From: Candidatus Ozemibacter sibiricus
Lineage (GTDB): Bacteria > Muiribacteriota > Ozemobacteria > Ozemobacterales > Ozemobacteraceae
Assembly (NCBI GenBank): GCA_003327425.1
Contig: QOQW01000021.1
Coordinates: forward strand, 1 to 64,000
Reading direction: 5' to 3'
Length of the DNA: 64,000 bases
Each line of letters begins with the position of its first letter. Positions within the stretch are counted from its first letter, which is position 1. Positions 24,587 to 33,779 of this stretch are shown one piece after another. The notes beneath the pieces are model-generated. The model saw only the letters and a list, made by a program, of their open reading frames with translations, was not told where the DNA came from and searched no databases. The translations under genes were made by a program, and so were the position numbers.

Positions 24587-27028
24587 TTACCCCGAACCGG
24601 GACGGCCGTCGTCACCGACAGCGCCCGTTGGCGGAAGAGGGAAGGGCACCGGCCACAGCGCCAGGAAATTGAGTCCAAGCGCGGCGGCCAGGAGCCACAA
24701 TCCCCCCTCCAGGCCGACCACGGGCAGGATCCACCAGCCGCTGACCAGCCCCACCCACAACGCGCCGAAATTGTCGGCGAAGATCAACCAACCGGCCCGT
24801 CGCTCGCGAGGCAGGCCTAGAACACCGAGGAGGACATCGACGGCGGGGAACTCGATGCCGTCGAGGAAGGCGACCAGGAAGATCCCGGCCCCGATGACCG
24901 GCCCGGTCTGCCAGGCGGGCAGCCGCAGCAGGCCCAGACAGATGCCGACCATGCCGACCTGGGCCCCCTTCAGAGCGCGCAGCCGGGCGGGAGTGGCGAA
25001 GCCGAGACGCCGCCCCAGCCAGGCTCCGGTGGCCAGACCAAGCATGTAGAGGCCGAAAAACAGCGCGGCCATGCGGAACATCGCCCCCTGCCGGCTCTGG
25101 TAGACCAACAGCAGCACGATCTCGGCGAGCAGCCCGCCGGCCCCCGAGATCGACACGCCGACCGTGAGCAGGGCGATCCGGCCGCGGTGCGGCTCGGCCA
25201 GCCATGCGGCGATGGCCAGACCGAAGGCGAGCACGACCAGGCCGACGAGAGCGCGCGACAAGGTCAGGGCTTCGACCCACCGGAACAGGAACGACAGGCT
25301 CGAGCCGCTGTAGATGTCCCACAGCTTCAACTGCCGGGCGAACGCCTGCGGATGCAGGTCGGTGTTGCGCGGCACCGCGGTGTCGCGGGCCAGCCAGCTC
25401 TGCACTTCCTCTACCCGGAAGGGGAGCAGCAGATTGGCGAAGGCTTCCGGCCGAAAGGATGCCCCTGATGGGCCTCGGGCCCGATACCGCTCCTGCAGTC
25501 GGGCCGGGTCGGTGGCGAGCACGCCACCACGGCGGGCGGCCCAGAAGGTGATGGGGTCGCCCGGCACGGCGAAGATTTCCGGGAACGACGGCTGCAGCGC
25601 GCGGTGGGTGGACAGGATGATGGTCTCGAGGTCGGGGCCCAGGTAGTTCTCGGTGCCGGTGACGCCCACGGCCAGGACGCCAGCGGTCGCCAGCCCCTGC
25701 GCCAGATCGGCGAACCCTTCCTGCGTGAACAGCCGGTTGCCGGTGAGCGTGGTCGGATCGGCCGGCAGCACCAGAATGCCATCGAAAGCGCCGGGGTTGG
25801 CTCGGGCCAGCCCCCGCGGATCCTCGGCCCGCACCTCCAGACGGCATGTGTCCTGACCAGGGCAGGCAAGCCGGCCTTCGACCTGCGCCGTGGCGGTTCC
25901 CGCAGGCCAGGTGGTGGTCGCCCTATCTGGCGGGGGTCGCTCGCTCTCCGATCGACCCAGGTCGCCTGCCCTGGTGGCAGGTGCCAAGATCTGGCCCTGG
26001 GCGCCTTCCAGGCTGGGGCTGGACAGACCTTCAGAGGCCCGGCGCATCGCCTCCGGCTTCCAGCAGCGGCGGTCACCCAGCAGGAGCCGCAGCAGGTCGG
26101 CATCGAGATCGGCCACGGTCAGGCGCAGATCGGGCCAGGCGAGCACCTGCTCGACCAGGTCGGGAGTGGGGGCGCCGACGATCAGGATCCGACGGGGCTC
26201 GAGGCAAGCGGTCAGGAAGGGATGGACCCGTTCGCCGGCCCGCACCGGATCGGGCCAGGCAGCGGCGAAGGAGCCGTTGATGAACAGGCTGCGCTGGCCA
26301 TGGTATTCCCCGACCTGCACTCGTTGATAGGGCGTTTCCAGCGTCGTTTCGAGCCGATAGCCAGGGTGGAAATGGTCCCAGGCCCGCTCTTCCGCCCAGC
26401 GCTCGAAGCCCGGCAGGTTCAGGGCGACCACCGGGCCCCAGGCAGCCAGCAAGCAGGCAAGGCCGCGGCGGGCCCGCCTAGAGGGCCCGACCAAAAAGGC
26501 GGCCGCCAGCGGCAGCACCGGCAGCGCCGCCAGAGTGGGAATCGCACGAGCGGACCCGCCCAGGAGGAGCGAGAATACCACCCCGCCGGCGAAGCTGCCC
26601 AGCGCCTCGCTGCCATAGGCCTCGCCCAGATTGGTGACCGGCGCCCGACGCAGCACCGCGGGCAGAACCAGTCCCACCGGCACCGCCAGCGGCAGGACCA
26701 GAGCGCCCAGGAAGCCCAGAACCGGCCAGGTCGGCAGGAAGGCGCCACGGCGCGCCGGCAAAGCGGTGATACCGCCAGCGAAGACCCCCAGGACCACCAA
26801 CGGGGCCACAGCCATCAACCCCAGCACCAGCTCGGCACGCGGCGATCGCCATCCTCCCAGCAGGCCGCCCAGGGCCACCCCGGCCAGCCACACCCCGAGG
26901 AACAGCCCCACCTGGATCTCGGTTCCATAGAACTGCCCCAGGAAGAGCCGCAAAACGGCCACCTGGGCCAGATTGGCCCAGAATCCCAGCAGAAAGGACA
27001 TCGCAAGAATCGTCCGCTCGGTCAGCAT
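24587..27028 (-). CDS. membrane-fused spermidine-synthase-like protein
   Basis: 813 residues. The N-terminal half (about 1-210) and the C-terminal part (about 590-800) are hydrophobic, with several transmembrane helices each. Between them lies a Rossmann domain of the polyamine aminopropyltransferase type (YQRVQVGEYHGQRSLFING, then ILIVGAPTPDLVEQVL and VADLDADLL). This matches the widespread fused membrane/spermidine synthase family. The usual Gly-rich nucleoside loop (GGGDG) reads GAPTP, and the catalytic acid region is unusual, so true aminopropyl transfer is doubtful. A low-complexity insertion lies near 340-390. No decarboxylase for polyamine synthesis is nearby. Confidence 0.65.
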   Translation of the reverse strand: MLTERTILAMSFLLGFWANLAQVAVLRLFLGQFYGTEIQVGLFLGVWLAGVALGGLLGGWRSPRAELVLGLMAVAPLVVLGVFAGGITALPARRGAFLPTWPVLGFLGALVLPLAVPVGLVLPAVLRRAPVTNLGEAYGSEALGSFAGGVVFSLLLGGSARAIPTLAALPVLPLAAAFLVGPSRRARRGLACLLAAWGPVVALNLPGFERWAEERAWDHFHPGYRLETTLETPYQRVQVGEYHGQRSLFINGSFAAAWPDPVRAGERVHPFLTACLEPRRILIVGAPTPDLVEQVLAWPDLRLTVADLDADLLRLLLGDRRCWKPEAMRRASEGLSSPSLEGAQGQILAPATRAGDLGRSESERPPPDRATTTWPAGTATAQVEGRLACPGQDTCRLEVRAEDPRGLARANPGAFDGILVLPADPTTLTGNRLFTQEGFADLAQGLATAGVLAVGVTGTENYLGPDLETIILSTHRALQPSFPEIFAVPGDPITFWAARRGGVLATDPARLQERYRARGPSGASFRPEAFANLLLPFRVEEVQSWLARDTAVPRNTDLHPQAFARQLKLWDIYSGSSLSFLFRWVEALTLSRALVGLVVLAFGLAIAAWLAEPHRGRIALLTVGVSISGAGGLLAEIVLLLVYQSRQGAMFRMAALFFGLYMLGLATGAWLGRRLGFATPARLRALKGAQVGMVGICLGLLRLPAWQTGPVIGAGIFLVAFLDGIEFPAVDVLLGVLGLPRERRAGWLIFADNFGALWVGLVSGWWILPVVGLEGGLWLLAAALGLNFLALWPVPFPLPPTGAVGDDGRPGSG

Positions 27029-27159
27029 GAATGCGGGTTCTTCGCTCCTCCCTGAGCACGGGAGGCGGTCATCTCTCGACTCGCCCCAATCAAATCAGGC
27101 GGCTTTCGCCACATGCCAACGCGCCGTAGCTATCGACGCTGAGCCAGCCGGTGAGCGAT

Positions 27160-29913
27160 TCAGCGGGCAGGATGGCCGGCCGCCGGGCGTACAAGGGCGG
27201 ACGACGGCTCTGGAGGCGAAACCACCGGAGGTTTTGGCGTGAAAAGCCCTGTAGATTTGTCGGGGGAGGGGCCCGAAGGTTTGGGTGGGGCCGCGTGAGC
27301 GGGTTTGGGGGACGACTTGGCCGGCGGCTTGGAGGCGGGCTTGGCCGGCGGTTTGGGAGCGGGCCTGGCCGCGGGTTTGGGAGTGGGTTTGGGGGCGGGT
27401 TTGGCGGCGGGCTTGTCAGCGGGCCTGGCCGCGGCCGGGAAGACCGCCGTCGGCGAGGCGGAAGGAGCTGGGAGAGAGGGGCTCGCGACCGGCAGCGGGG
27501 CGAGGCCCGAGGGCGAGGAGTCCGCCTGGGCAGGCGGCAACAGATGGGAAGGAGGAGTCGCGGGCATCGCCAAAGCGGGAATGGAAGCGACAACGACCGC
27601 GGGGGAGGCCAGGGAATGGCTCGGCGGCGAGGCCAGAGAGACCGGAGCCGGCGAGGCACTGATCGGGGCAGGAGGTGGGGGAGGAGGGGCAGAGGCAGCG
27701 GGCGTGGCGGGAACGGCAGAAGCGGCAGGTATCGGAGGAGGGGAGGAGACCAGGGGTGGCGCCACGGGGGCGGCCGGCGACACCGACCCGGTGGCCGCGA
27801 TCGCCAGGGGCGGGCTGGCCCAGACGGCGGGCAGCACCCGATTCCCCTGCCCGAGGGCCCCTTCCCCCGCCTCGGTGGCCGGGAGCGGCTTTCCCGTCGG
27901 AGACAGGACCGGAGGCGCTTCGGTGGCGGCGGCGTCATTCGCCAGCCCGGGCGAGAAAGGCAGCGGGGCGCCGGCCAGTGGTCGCCAGGTGGCCAGGACA
28001 GGCCCGGTGTGATACAGCCCCCAGGGGCCGACCGCCGTGATGCGTTCCAGACGTCGCCCGACGATGGGCTCGGCCGTCGGCACATCCTTGGCGCGGATCA
28101 GCAGGAACGCCCCGCCGGAAGCGGCATCCCGCAAGGCCTGATCGCCATGCAGATCGTACAACCGGGCCAGGTCGGGGTCGAACCGCGTCTCGCGGGTCAC
28201 ATTCCAGGTCGGAATCACCTTGCCGGTGTAGAAATACGCGGCGTGCAGCATGTCTTCGATGCTGATGATCGTGGCTTTTTCGGGCAGGGCCTCAACATCC
28301 TGGAGCAGCGCCCGGTAGCCGGGCAGGAACCGGCCCGGGGCGATCTCCTCGTCTCCGCGCAGGCCCGGGAGCAGGAACATCATGCTGCCGGGCACGATGA
28401 ACCCCAGCACCAGAAGGATTCCCTTGGCCATTTCCCATGACAGGAAGAGGTAGCCGAAAGCTGTCAGAAAGACCAGATAGAATCCCAAAAAGAGCACCAC
28501 CTTGGCGAACCGCGGATCGGGAACGATGCCCGACCAGGCGCAGTAGAGGGTCGCCACGGCCGAAGCGCCCAGGAAAAACAAGGTGACCGATGATTCCAGC
28601 TTGAAGGTCAGCGGTTCATCTTCATTGAGATGCAGCATCGGCGCGAGGTAGCGTCCGCAGATCAGCGACAACGGCACCATCAGGGGCAACGCATAGGCGG
28701 GCAGCTTCGACTGGCTGAGCGAGAAGACCACGAACGGCGCCGCCAGCCACAACAAAAGCGGCAGGTTCATCGGCTGCCGCTCGTCGCGGATCTCCCCGAG
28801 CAGGGCGATCAGCCCGGCCACGAAGAAGAGCGTCCAGGGAATGCTGCCGCCGAGCAGGATCCCGATGAAATAGTACCAGGGGCCGCCGCGCTGATGCGAG
28901 GTCGATGCGACCCGGGCCAGCGTCTCGTCGTAGAGGAAATACGAAATGGCGCCCGGGAAGCGGATTCCCATCAACAGGTACCACCCCAGGCCGAGCACGA
29001 GGAAGATGAGCCAGCCGGTCGGCATCGCCGCCAGCCGGCGCAGACGCGCCCAGCCATAGCGCAGGCCCAGGCCGGGCAGCAGGCCCAGCAGCGGCAGCAG
29101 GCCCGGCGGGCCTTTGGTCAGCATGGCGGCGCCGGCCATGGCGTAGAACAGAACGCCGGGGCCGGGGCGCGGGTTCTGCACGAACGCGATCAGGGCCCAG
29201 ACCATCCAGGTCTCGAACATGGCCAGGAACGGATCCGCGGTCAGACCTCGGAACTGCGCGTTGAAGAACAAGGACGTCAGCAGGATGAACGTCGAGATCA
29301 GGGCGGCCCGCAGGGGCATCAACAGCAAGCCGATCCGGAAACAGCCCCAGGCGGTGATGGCAGCCGCCACCGGCAGCAGGGCCCGGGCACCCGTTTCATC
29401 GAACCCCAGCAGCTTCTGCCCCAGTGCGCTGGCCCAGTAGGGCAGGGGAGGCTTGGACAGATGCACCAGCCCATTGAACCGGGGGATGAGCCAATCCCCG
29501 GTGTCGACCATGGCGCGCGCGATCGAGGCGAACCGCCCCTCCGAGGTCTCGAACAAACTGGGCGTGCCGATCTGATACCCGATCAGGGCGATGGTGCCGG
29601 CAAACAACAGCAGCTGGATGGCCAGGACCGACCATCGACGCCGAGCTGGTTCAGAGGGACCTCCCTGGCCGCCCTCGGCCTGGAGAGGTGCCTGGCTCGC
29701 CGCCGGCGGCTGGCCATCCGAGTCGGGGCGACCGGCCTCGCCCGGGCGGGCCTGCCCCGCCTCACTGGGAAGCGAACCTGATGGTTCGCCTGTCCCCCCC
29801 GAAGAGGGCGAAGCCCCGGCCAGGTCAGGGCTGGCCGGGGATGAGGCGTCCGGGGTTCCGGGGCTGGGTTCCTCTCGTGGCGGATTCGGCTCAGGAGACG
29901 ACGGATGCGTCAC
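27160..29913 (-). CDS. ArnT/GT39-type membrane glycosyltransferase with Lys-Pro tail
   Basis: 917 residues. Residues 1-95 are Pro/Ser/Gly-rich and disordered. From about 96 to 550 lies a polytopic GT-C transferase with ETSEGRFASIARAMVDTGDW and LSKPPLPYW, the hallmark loops of ArnT/PMT_2 enzymes that move a sugar from polyprenyl phosphate to lipid A or protein. A soluble domain follows to about 670. The last 250 residues are low complexity, first Pro/Ala/Ser, then tandem KPAPKP-type repeats resembling the histone H1 tail. The GTG start is set by AAGGAG seven bases upstream. It overlaps the LAB_N gene by 23 bases; the GT2, LAB_N and GT39 genes form one unit. Confidence 0.8.
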   Translation of the reverse strand: MTHPSSPEPNPPREEPSPGTPDASSPASPDLAGASPSSGGTGEPSGSLPSEAGQARPGEAGRPDSDGQPPAASQAPLQAEGGQGGPSEPARRRWSVLAIQLLLFAGTIALIGYQIGTPSLFETSEGRFASIARAMVDTGDWLIPRFNGLVHLSKPPLPYWASALGQKLLGFDETGARALLPVAAAITAWGCFRIGLLLMPLRAALISTFILLTSLFFNAQFRGLTADPFLAMFETWMVWALIAFVQNPRPGPGVLFYAMAGAAMLTKGPPGLLPLLGLLPGLGLRYGWARLRRLAAMPTGWLIFLVLGLGWYLLMGIRFPGAISYFLYDETLARVASTSHQRGGPWYYFIGILLGGSIPWTLFFVAGLIALLGEIRDERQPMNLPLLLWLAAPFVVFSLSQSKLPAYALPLMVPLSLICGRYLAPMLHLNEDEPLTFKLESSVTLFFLGASAVATLYCAWSGIVPDPRFAKVVLFLGFYLVFLTAFGYLFLSWEMAKGILLVLGFIVPGSMMFLLPGLRGDEEIAPGRFLPGYRALLQDVEALPEKATIISIEDMLHAAYFYTGKVIPTWNVTRETRFDPDLARLYDLHGDQALRDAASGGAFLLIRAKDVPTAEPIVGRRLERITAVGPWGLYHTGPVLATWRPLAGAPLPFSPGLANDAAATEAPPVLSPTGKPLPATEAGEGALGQGNRVLPAVWASPPLAIAATGSVSPAAPVAPPLVSSPPPIPAASAVPATPAASAPPPPPPAPISASPAPVSLASPPSHSLASPAVVVASIPALAMPATPPSHLLPPAQADSSPSGLAPLPVASPSLPAPSASPTAVFPAAARPADKPAAKPAPKPTPKPAARPAPKPPAKPASKPPAKSSPKPAHAAPPKPSGPSPDKSTGLFTPKPPVVSPPEPSSALVRPAAGHPAR

Positions 29914-30178
29914 ATTTCTGCTCCTTGCGGATCAGCATGAGGTTGCGAACGTAGATGAAAAACCCCATCGACTGCCCGACCAGGAAGACCGGGTCGTTGC
30001 GGTGCAGGGCATAGAGGGCCAGCATCAGCGTGCCCAGCAGGCTGAAATACCAGAACGAGATGGGAATGACGCTCTTCTTCTGGCGTTCCGATTCGATCCA
30101 TTGCACCAGAAAGCGCATGAAGAACATGATCTGGCCGACAAAGCCGAAAATGATCCAAAAATCCCAGTCAAATTTCAT
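29891..30178 (-). CDS. LAB_N (lipid-A-disaccharide synthase N-terminal-like) membrane protein
   Basis: 95 residues with three predicted helices and the LAB_N family pattern: FGFVGQIMFFMRFLVQW near 11-27, FWYFSLLGTLMLALYAL and GFFIYVRNLMLI. Stand-alone LAB_N proteins sit beside GT2 and GT39 genes in lipid A modification loci and are thought to help handle the lipid-linked sugar. It overlaps both neighbours (11 and 23 bases), so the three subunits are co-translated. Its presence is the best clue for an outer membrane in this organism. Confidence 0.85.
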   Translation of the reverse strand: MKFDWDFWIIFGFVGQIMFFMRFLVQWIESERQKKSVIPISFWYFSLLGTLMLALYALHRNDPVFLVGQSMGFFIYVRNLMLIRKEQKCDASVVS

Positions 30179-30887
30179 CGACGATGCGATACCTCAATTG
30201 CCGCCATTTCATCCACCGGATGGCGAGCAGATCCAGGAAGGAACGGAAAACCCGGTTCCAGACATTGTATTTCGACAGCCCCCGCGTGCGCGGATGGTGG
30301 GACACCTCGACCTCGAGGACAGTTCCGCCGTGCATTTTGACCAGGGTGGGAAGAAAGCGATGCATGCCCTCAAAGAACGGCAGGGCTCTGACCGCCGCGG
30401 CCCGAAACGCCTTCAATGAACACCCCGTGTCACGGATGGTCTCGTCGCTGACCACATTGCGGACCCAATTGGCGATCCGCGAGGAAACCCGCCGCACGAA
30501 GGAGTCCTGGCGCTGGCGGCGCCAACCGACCACGGCCTCGTGATCGCGCAGGCCCTCCAGCAGGCGGGGGATGTCGGCCGGATCGTTCTGCAGGTCGGCA
30601 TCGAGGGTGACGATCGCCTCCCCCCGGGCAGCTCGGATGCCGGCCGCCATGGCCGCCGTCTGCCCGTGGTTGCGATCGAAGCGCAGACCGCGCAACCAGG
30701 GCCGGCCGGCCTGCAGGCTTCTGATCTTGTCGAAACTGCCGTCGCTCGAGCCATCATCGACCAGGATGAGTTCCCAGGAGCGCCCCAGGGAAGCCATCGT
30801 GCGTTCGATCCGGTGCACGAGTTCTTCGAGGTTCTCGACCTCGTTGAACACCGGAATGCACACGGAAACGTCGATCCGCTCAGTCAA
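30168..30887 (-). CDS. GT2 polyprenyl-phosphate glycosyltransferase
   Basis: 239 residues, a GT-A fold family 2 transferase of the dolichol-phosphate-mannose synthase/ArnC type. It has VSVCIPVFNEVENL at 7-20, ILVDDGSSDGS near 40-50, the DXD-like VTLDADLQNDP near 92-102, and a W-R-x-x-R block (GWRRQRQD). It lacks the two C-terminal transmembrane helices of ArnC, as in the short soluble DPM1 type. It would charge polyprenyl phosphate with a sugar for the downstream GT39 enzyme. It is the first gene of the minus-strand unit; about 230 bases upstream are non-coding and contain a perfect GGGGAATATTCCCC palindrome. Confidence 0.87.
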   Translation of the reverse strand: MTERIDVSVCIPVFNEVENLEELVHRIERTMASLGRSWELILVDDGSSDGSFDKIRSLQAGRPWLRGLRFDRNHGQTAAMAAGIRAARGEAIVTLDADLQNDPADIPRLLEGLRDHEAVVGWRRQRQDSFVRRVSSRIANWVRNVVSDETIRDTGCSLKAFRAAAVRALPFFEGMHRFLPTLVKMHGGTVLEVEVSHHPRTRGLSKYNVWNRVFRSFLDLLAIRWMKWRQLRYRIVDEI

Positions 30888-30946
30888 GGTCAGGCTCCCA
30901 CCTGAAAGTGGCGCGAGTCTACCACAAATACCCGTTCCCTTGAAAG

Positions 30947-30960
30947 GGGGAATATTCCCC
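30947..30960. promoter_or_regulatory. perfect 14-base palindrome
   Basis: GGGGAATATTCCCC lies 60 bases upstream of the GT2 start, in the expected operator zone of the lipid modification operon. The cognate regulator is not known. Confidence 0.35.
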
Positions 30961-31118
30961 TGGCGAGACCTGGTTTCCCTGCCCAGGCTGATCGGCCTGG
31001 CGCTCAGACTCCGCCGGCAACGGGATTTTCAGGAAAGGCTCGCCCGCGTGGCCGTCCGTCAACCTGAAGGGCGGTCAGGCGATGGACGCGGCCGATGAGA
31101 GAGCCGCCTGGCCGCCCA

Positions 31119-32075
31119 TCATTCCAGCTTTTGCCGAATGATGGTGAACCCCTGGGCGTCGCTGCGAAAACCGTACACGACCGGCAAGGGGCCGGCCACC
31201 CACCAGGCAGGCAACCAGGTGCCGGTCAGAACGGGGAGCCTGGCTTCCCGGGCGATCTTGCCATCGGGACCGAAATGGAAAGCGCGATAGACGCCCGGCG
31301 TGTCGGCAGTCACCACGAGGGCCCAGGGCGTCTGGTCCTGGAGGCCGAGCAAGCGGGTGAAGACGATGCGTTGCTCGGGCACCCGCAGCAGGGCGAACAG
31401 CTCGGAGTCGGTCTCCTCGTCCTTCCAGCCCGTCCAGATGATCTTCCGGCTGCTCTGATCGAAATCATACACGATGCCGTACAGCCGTTCGGCCGTTCCG
31501 ACCGGTTCCATGGCTGCCACGGGGTGCGTCGCCACCATCTCCCCTCGAACCCACCAAAGGCCGCCCCCCAGATCATGCAGCAGGAACCGTTGCTCATCGA
31601 CCGCCTGCAGACGCCCGGGCGACCGGCAGGGGAGGGGAATCCGCCGCAGTTCGGCCCCGTCCTGCTGGCGCAGCATGACCAACCCCTCGGGATCGCGCGT
31701 GACGACGGCGACGAGGTCGCCGGTCAGATCGAGATCACCGAGACCGCCAGCCGCGACAGGGAAGAGATCGACCCGCCCCTCGCGAAACACCTTGACCGCG
31801 CGATTGACGGAATCCGTGATCCAGACGGCGCCGGCGGCATCGACCCGAAATCCGCCGGGACCCTGGAACGGCGCGTCGGGCATCACCCCGGGCGAGGGAG
31901 GGCGCAAACCGAGCTGCTCGGGCGCCGATCCCCAGGTGCCCTGCAGCACCACCTCGGCGACGTCGGACCCATGGACGGGCACAGGACGGCTCAACCCCGA
32001 GGCCAGACCGAAGAGCAGGCTGACCAACCACATGGCCATCCCTGCCTGGAGCGCGATTTTGCCCTGATGGTTCAT
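31119..32075 (-). CDS. exported beta-propeller-like protein
   Basis: 318 residues from the ATG at 32075, which has GAGGTGG eight bases upstream. The N-terminus is a signal anchor or signal peptide (about 10-30). The rest has repeated short blades resembling NHL or WD-type propellers: PGGFRVDAAGAVWITDSVNR, then GDLDLTGDLVAVVTRDPEG and LQAVDEQRFLLHDLGGGLWW. No catalytic motif is visible. The protein probably binds a ligand outside the cytoplasm. It stands alone on the minus strand, between the lipid operon and the NlpC/P60 gene. Confidence 0.5.
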   Translation of the reverse strand: MNHQGKIALQAGMAMWLVSLLFGLASGLSRPVPVHGSDVAEVVLQGTWGSAPEQLGLRPPSPGVMPDAPFQGPGGFRVDAAGAVWITDSVNRAVKVFREGRVDLFPVAAGGLGDLDLTGDLVAVVTRDPEGLVMLRQQDGAELRRIPLPCRSPGRLQAVDEQRFLLHDLGGGLWWVRGEMVATHPVAAMEPVGTAERLYGIVYDFDQSSRKIIWTGWKDEETDSELFALLRVPEQRIVFTRLLGLQDQTPWALVVTADTPGVYRAFHFGPDGKIAREARLPVLTGTWLPAWWVAGPLPVVYGFRSDAQGFTIIRQKLE

Positions 32076-32277
32076 CTTGGCCACCTCGATTCCGTTTTTC
32101 CGGCCCTTCTGCCGGCTGACGCCATGATACCGCAACCGTCCGGTTTTGCCACCCTGCACCGGCGAAGATTCCCCTCAGCGAAAACCCCGCCAAGGGCGGC
32201 AAAAGAAGAACCGGGGCCCCCAACGGAGCCCCGTGATGACCTGCGACACCAAAAGGAATCGCCGACCAGACCATCGG

Positions 32278-33522
32278 TCAAGCCAGCAGTCGTTGCCGGA
32301 CCTGATCCATGCCTTTCATGCGATAGGTACCCTTGTAGAATTCGAATTTTTCGGGGGACAGAATCGCTTGCTCGGCCGTATCGCCCATCTGGGTGACCAG
32401 GATGTTGCCCTGGGCGTCGACCCCGCGGAAGATCATCGAGTGGCCGTAGCGGTTGTGCCCGTAATCGAGCAGGATCATGTCGCCAGGCCGGATGTCAGGC
32501 GGCGGGGGCGGCTTCACCCCAGGATTGATCGGGGTGGTGTATTTGCCTGACCAGAGACCGGAGGTGCTCGTGCGGCCGCTGATCGGGTAGGGGACCCCGG
32601 CGGCGGCGAAGAGGTCGGACTGGACGCGCTGCACGAAACCGCTGCAATCGAGACCGCCGATCTTCTGGAATTCTCGGTATTTCTCGGGTGATTTCCATTG
32701 CCAGGTTCGGATGTCGACGAAATCATCGTAATACTCGGAAGAATTCAGCCCCAAGCGGTTGCCGCGGGCTTTCTTCTGCCGATAGGTCGCCAGATCGTCG
32801 AACCCGCCGAACTTGAAGACGACCTGTTCGTCGATGTAGGGCTGGGCATGTCGATCGAGGATCTGGAGCATGGCGGCATCTTCCAGAGGTTTGCGGATGG
32901 AATCGAGGAGTTTCTTCGCTTCGCCGGTCTGGCCGAGCTTCCAAAGCGCTTTGGCCATCAGATAGCGGGTCTCGACCGGGTAGCCGTTGAACGCCTGCGC
33001 AAGATCGTACGCTCCCTGATAATCCCCGTTCTGGAAGGCGGTCCAGGCGCGACTCAACCGCCAATGAAGCGGGAACCGGTCGTAATTCAGGAGGGTAGCC
33101 CCGAGATGGCGTTCCCAGCGAGCGAACTCCTTGGCGAGCGCCGCCCCATTGGCTTGCGTCGGTGGGGCACCAGAGCGGTTGCCGACGAGGTCGCCCCGCA
33201 CCCAGCCTTTGACCCCATTCCCGAAATCGATCTGGAACCAACCGTTCTTTTCGGCAAGGATCTTCCCTGAGGTGCCCCGGGGCAGCGTTTTCAAAACGGC
33301 GTACCCCGTGCCCGGCCCCGACCGGACGTTGGCCCAGGCCACATTGATGGCGACGGCGCTCCCTTCCCCGAGGGCATCGGACGACGTGGTTCGGGTCGGC
33401 CCGACGGTGGCGTTCTCATCGAAGGTCCCGGATTGGGCCTCGAGCGTCGGGGCCGCTGCAAGCAGGGCTATCAGAGCGCAATAGACCAAGGGCAGAAAGG
33501 TGGTCAGGCGTCGCGGTTCCAT
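32278..33522 (-). CDS. secreted SH3-domain NlpC/P60-like cell wall hydrolase
   Basis: 414 residues. A signal peptide spans about 1-30 (ends LEA-QSG). A bacterial SH3 domain lies near 60-120 (VAWANVRSGPGTGYAVLKTL, then GWFQIDFGNGVKGWV). A TPR-like middle region covers 125-215. A C-terminal NlpC/P60 domain has catalytic Cys in GGLDCSGFVQ near 290 and His in YGHSMIFRG near 365. These enzymes cut peptide cross-links in peptidoglycan. The gene ends only about 200 bases from the beta-propeller gene and diverges from moaA with a 257-base gap in which I see no clear motif. Confidence 0.8.
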   Translation of the reverse strand: MEPRRLTTFLPLVYCALIALLAAAPTLEAQSGTFDENATVGPTRTTSSDALGEGSAVAINVAWANVRSGPGTGYAVLKTLPRGTSGKILAEKNGWFQIDFGNGVKGWVRGDLVGNRSGAPPTQANGAALAKEFARWERHLGATLLNYDRFPLHWRLSRAWTAFQNGDYQGAYDLAQAFNGYPVETRYLMAKALWKLGQTGEAKKLLDSIRKPLEDAAMLQILDRHAQPYIDEQVVFKFGGFDDLATYRQKKARGNRLGLNSSEYYDDFVDIRTWQWKSPEKYREFQKIGGLDCSGFVQRVQSDLFAAAGVPYPISGRTSTSGLWSGKYTTPINPGVKPPPPPDIRPGDMILLDYGHNRYGHSMIFRGVDAQGNILVTQMGDTAEQAILSPEKFEFYKGTYRMKGMDQVRQRLLA

Positions 33523-33779
33523 CGCTTCCCTCCGTGAGAGACTACTCCAATCTTAAGAATCAATCGGGAAGGTGTCAATCGCTTCAACCGTACATCATCG
33601 TCGATTCCTTTCTGGCGCCGCGTTCGGGAGCGGGAGCGGCCCAATCCCCGGCCAGAAATGAGGTCGAAAGGTCGGCCTTCGATGGCCCTCATGGACAAGG
33701 CTGGGAATCTTCGCCATCAGACGGCCTCGAGTGGTCTTGACGAACCAGGAACCCAGGTCTACCATGACTTCCACCACGT

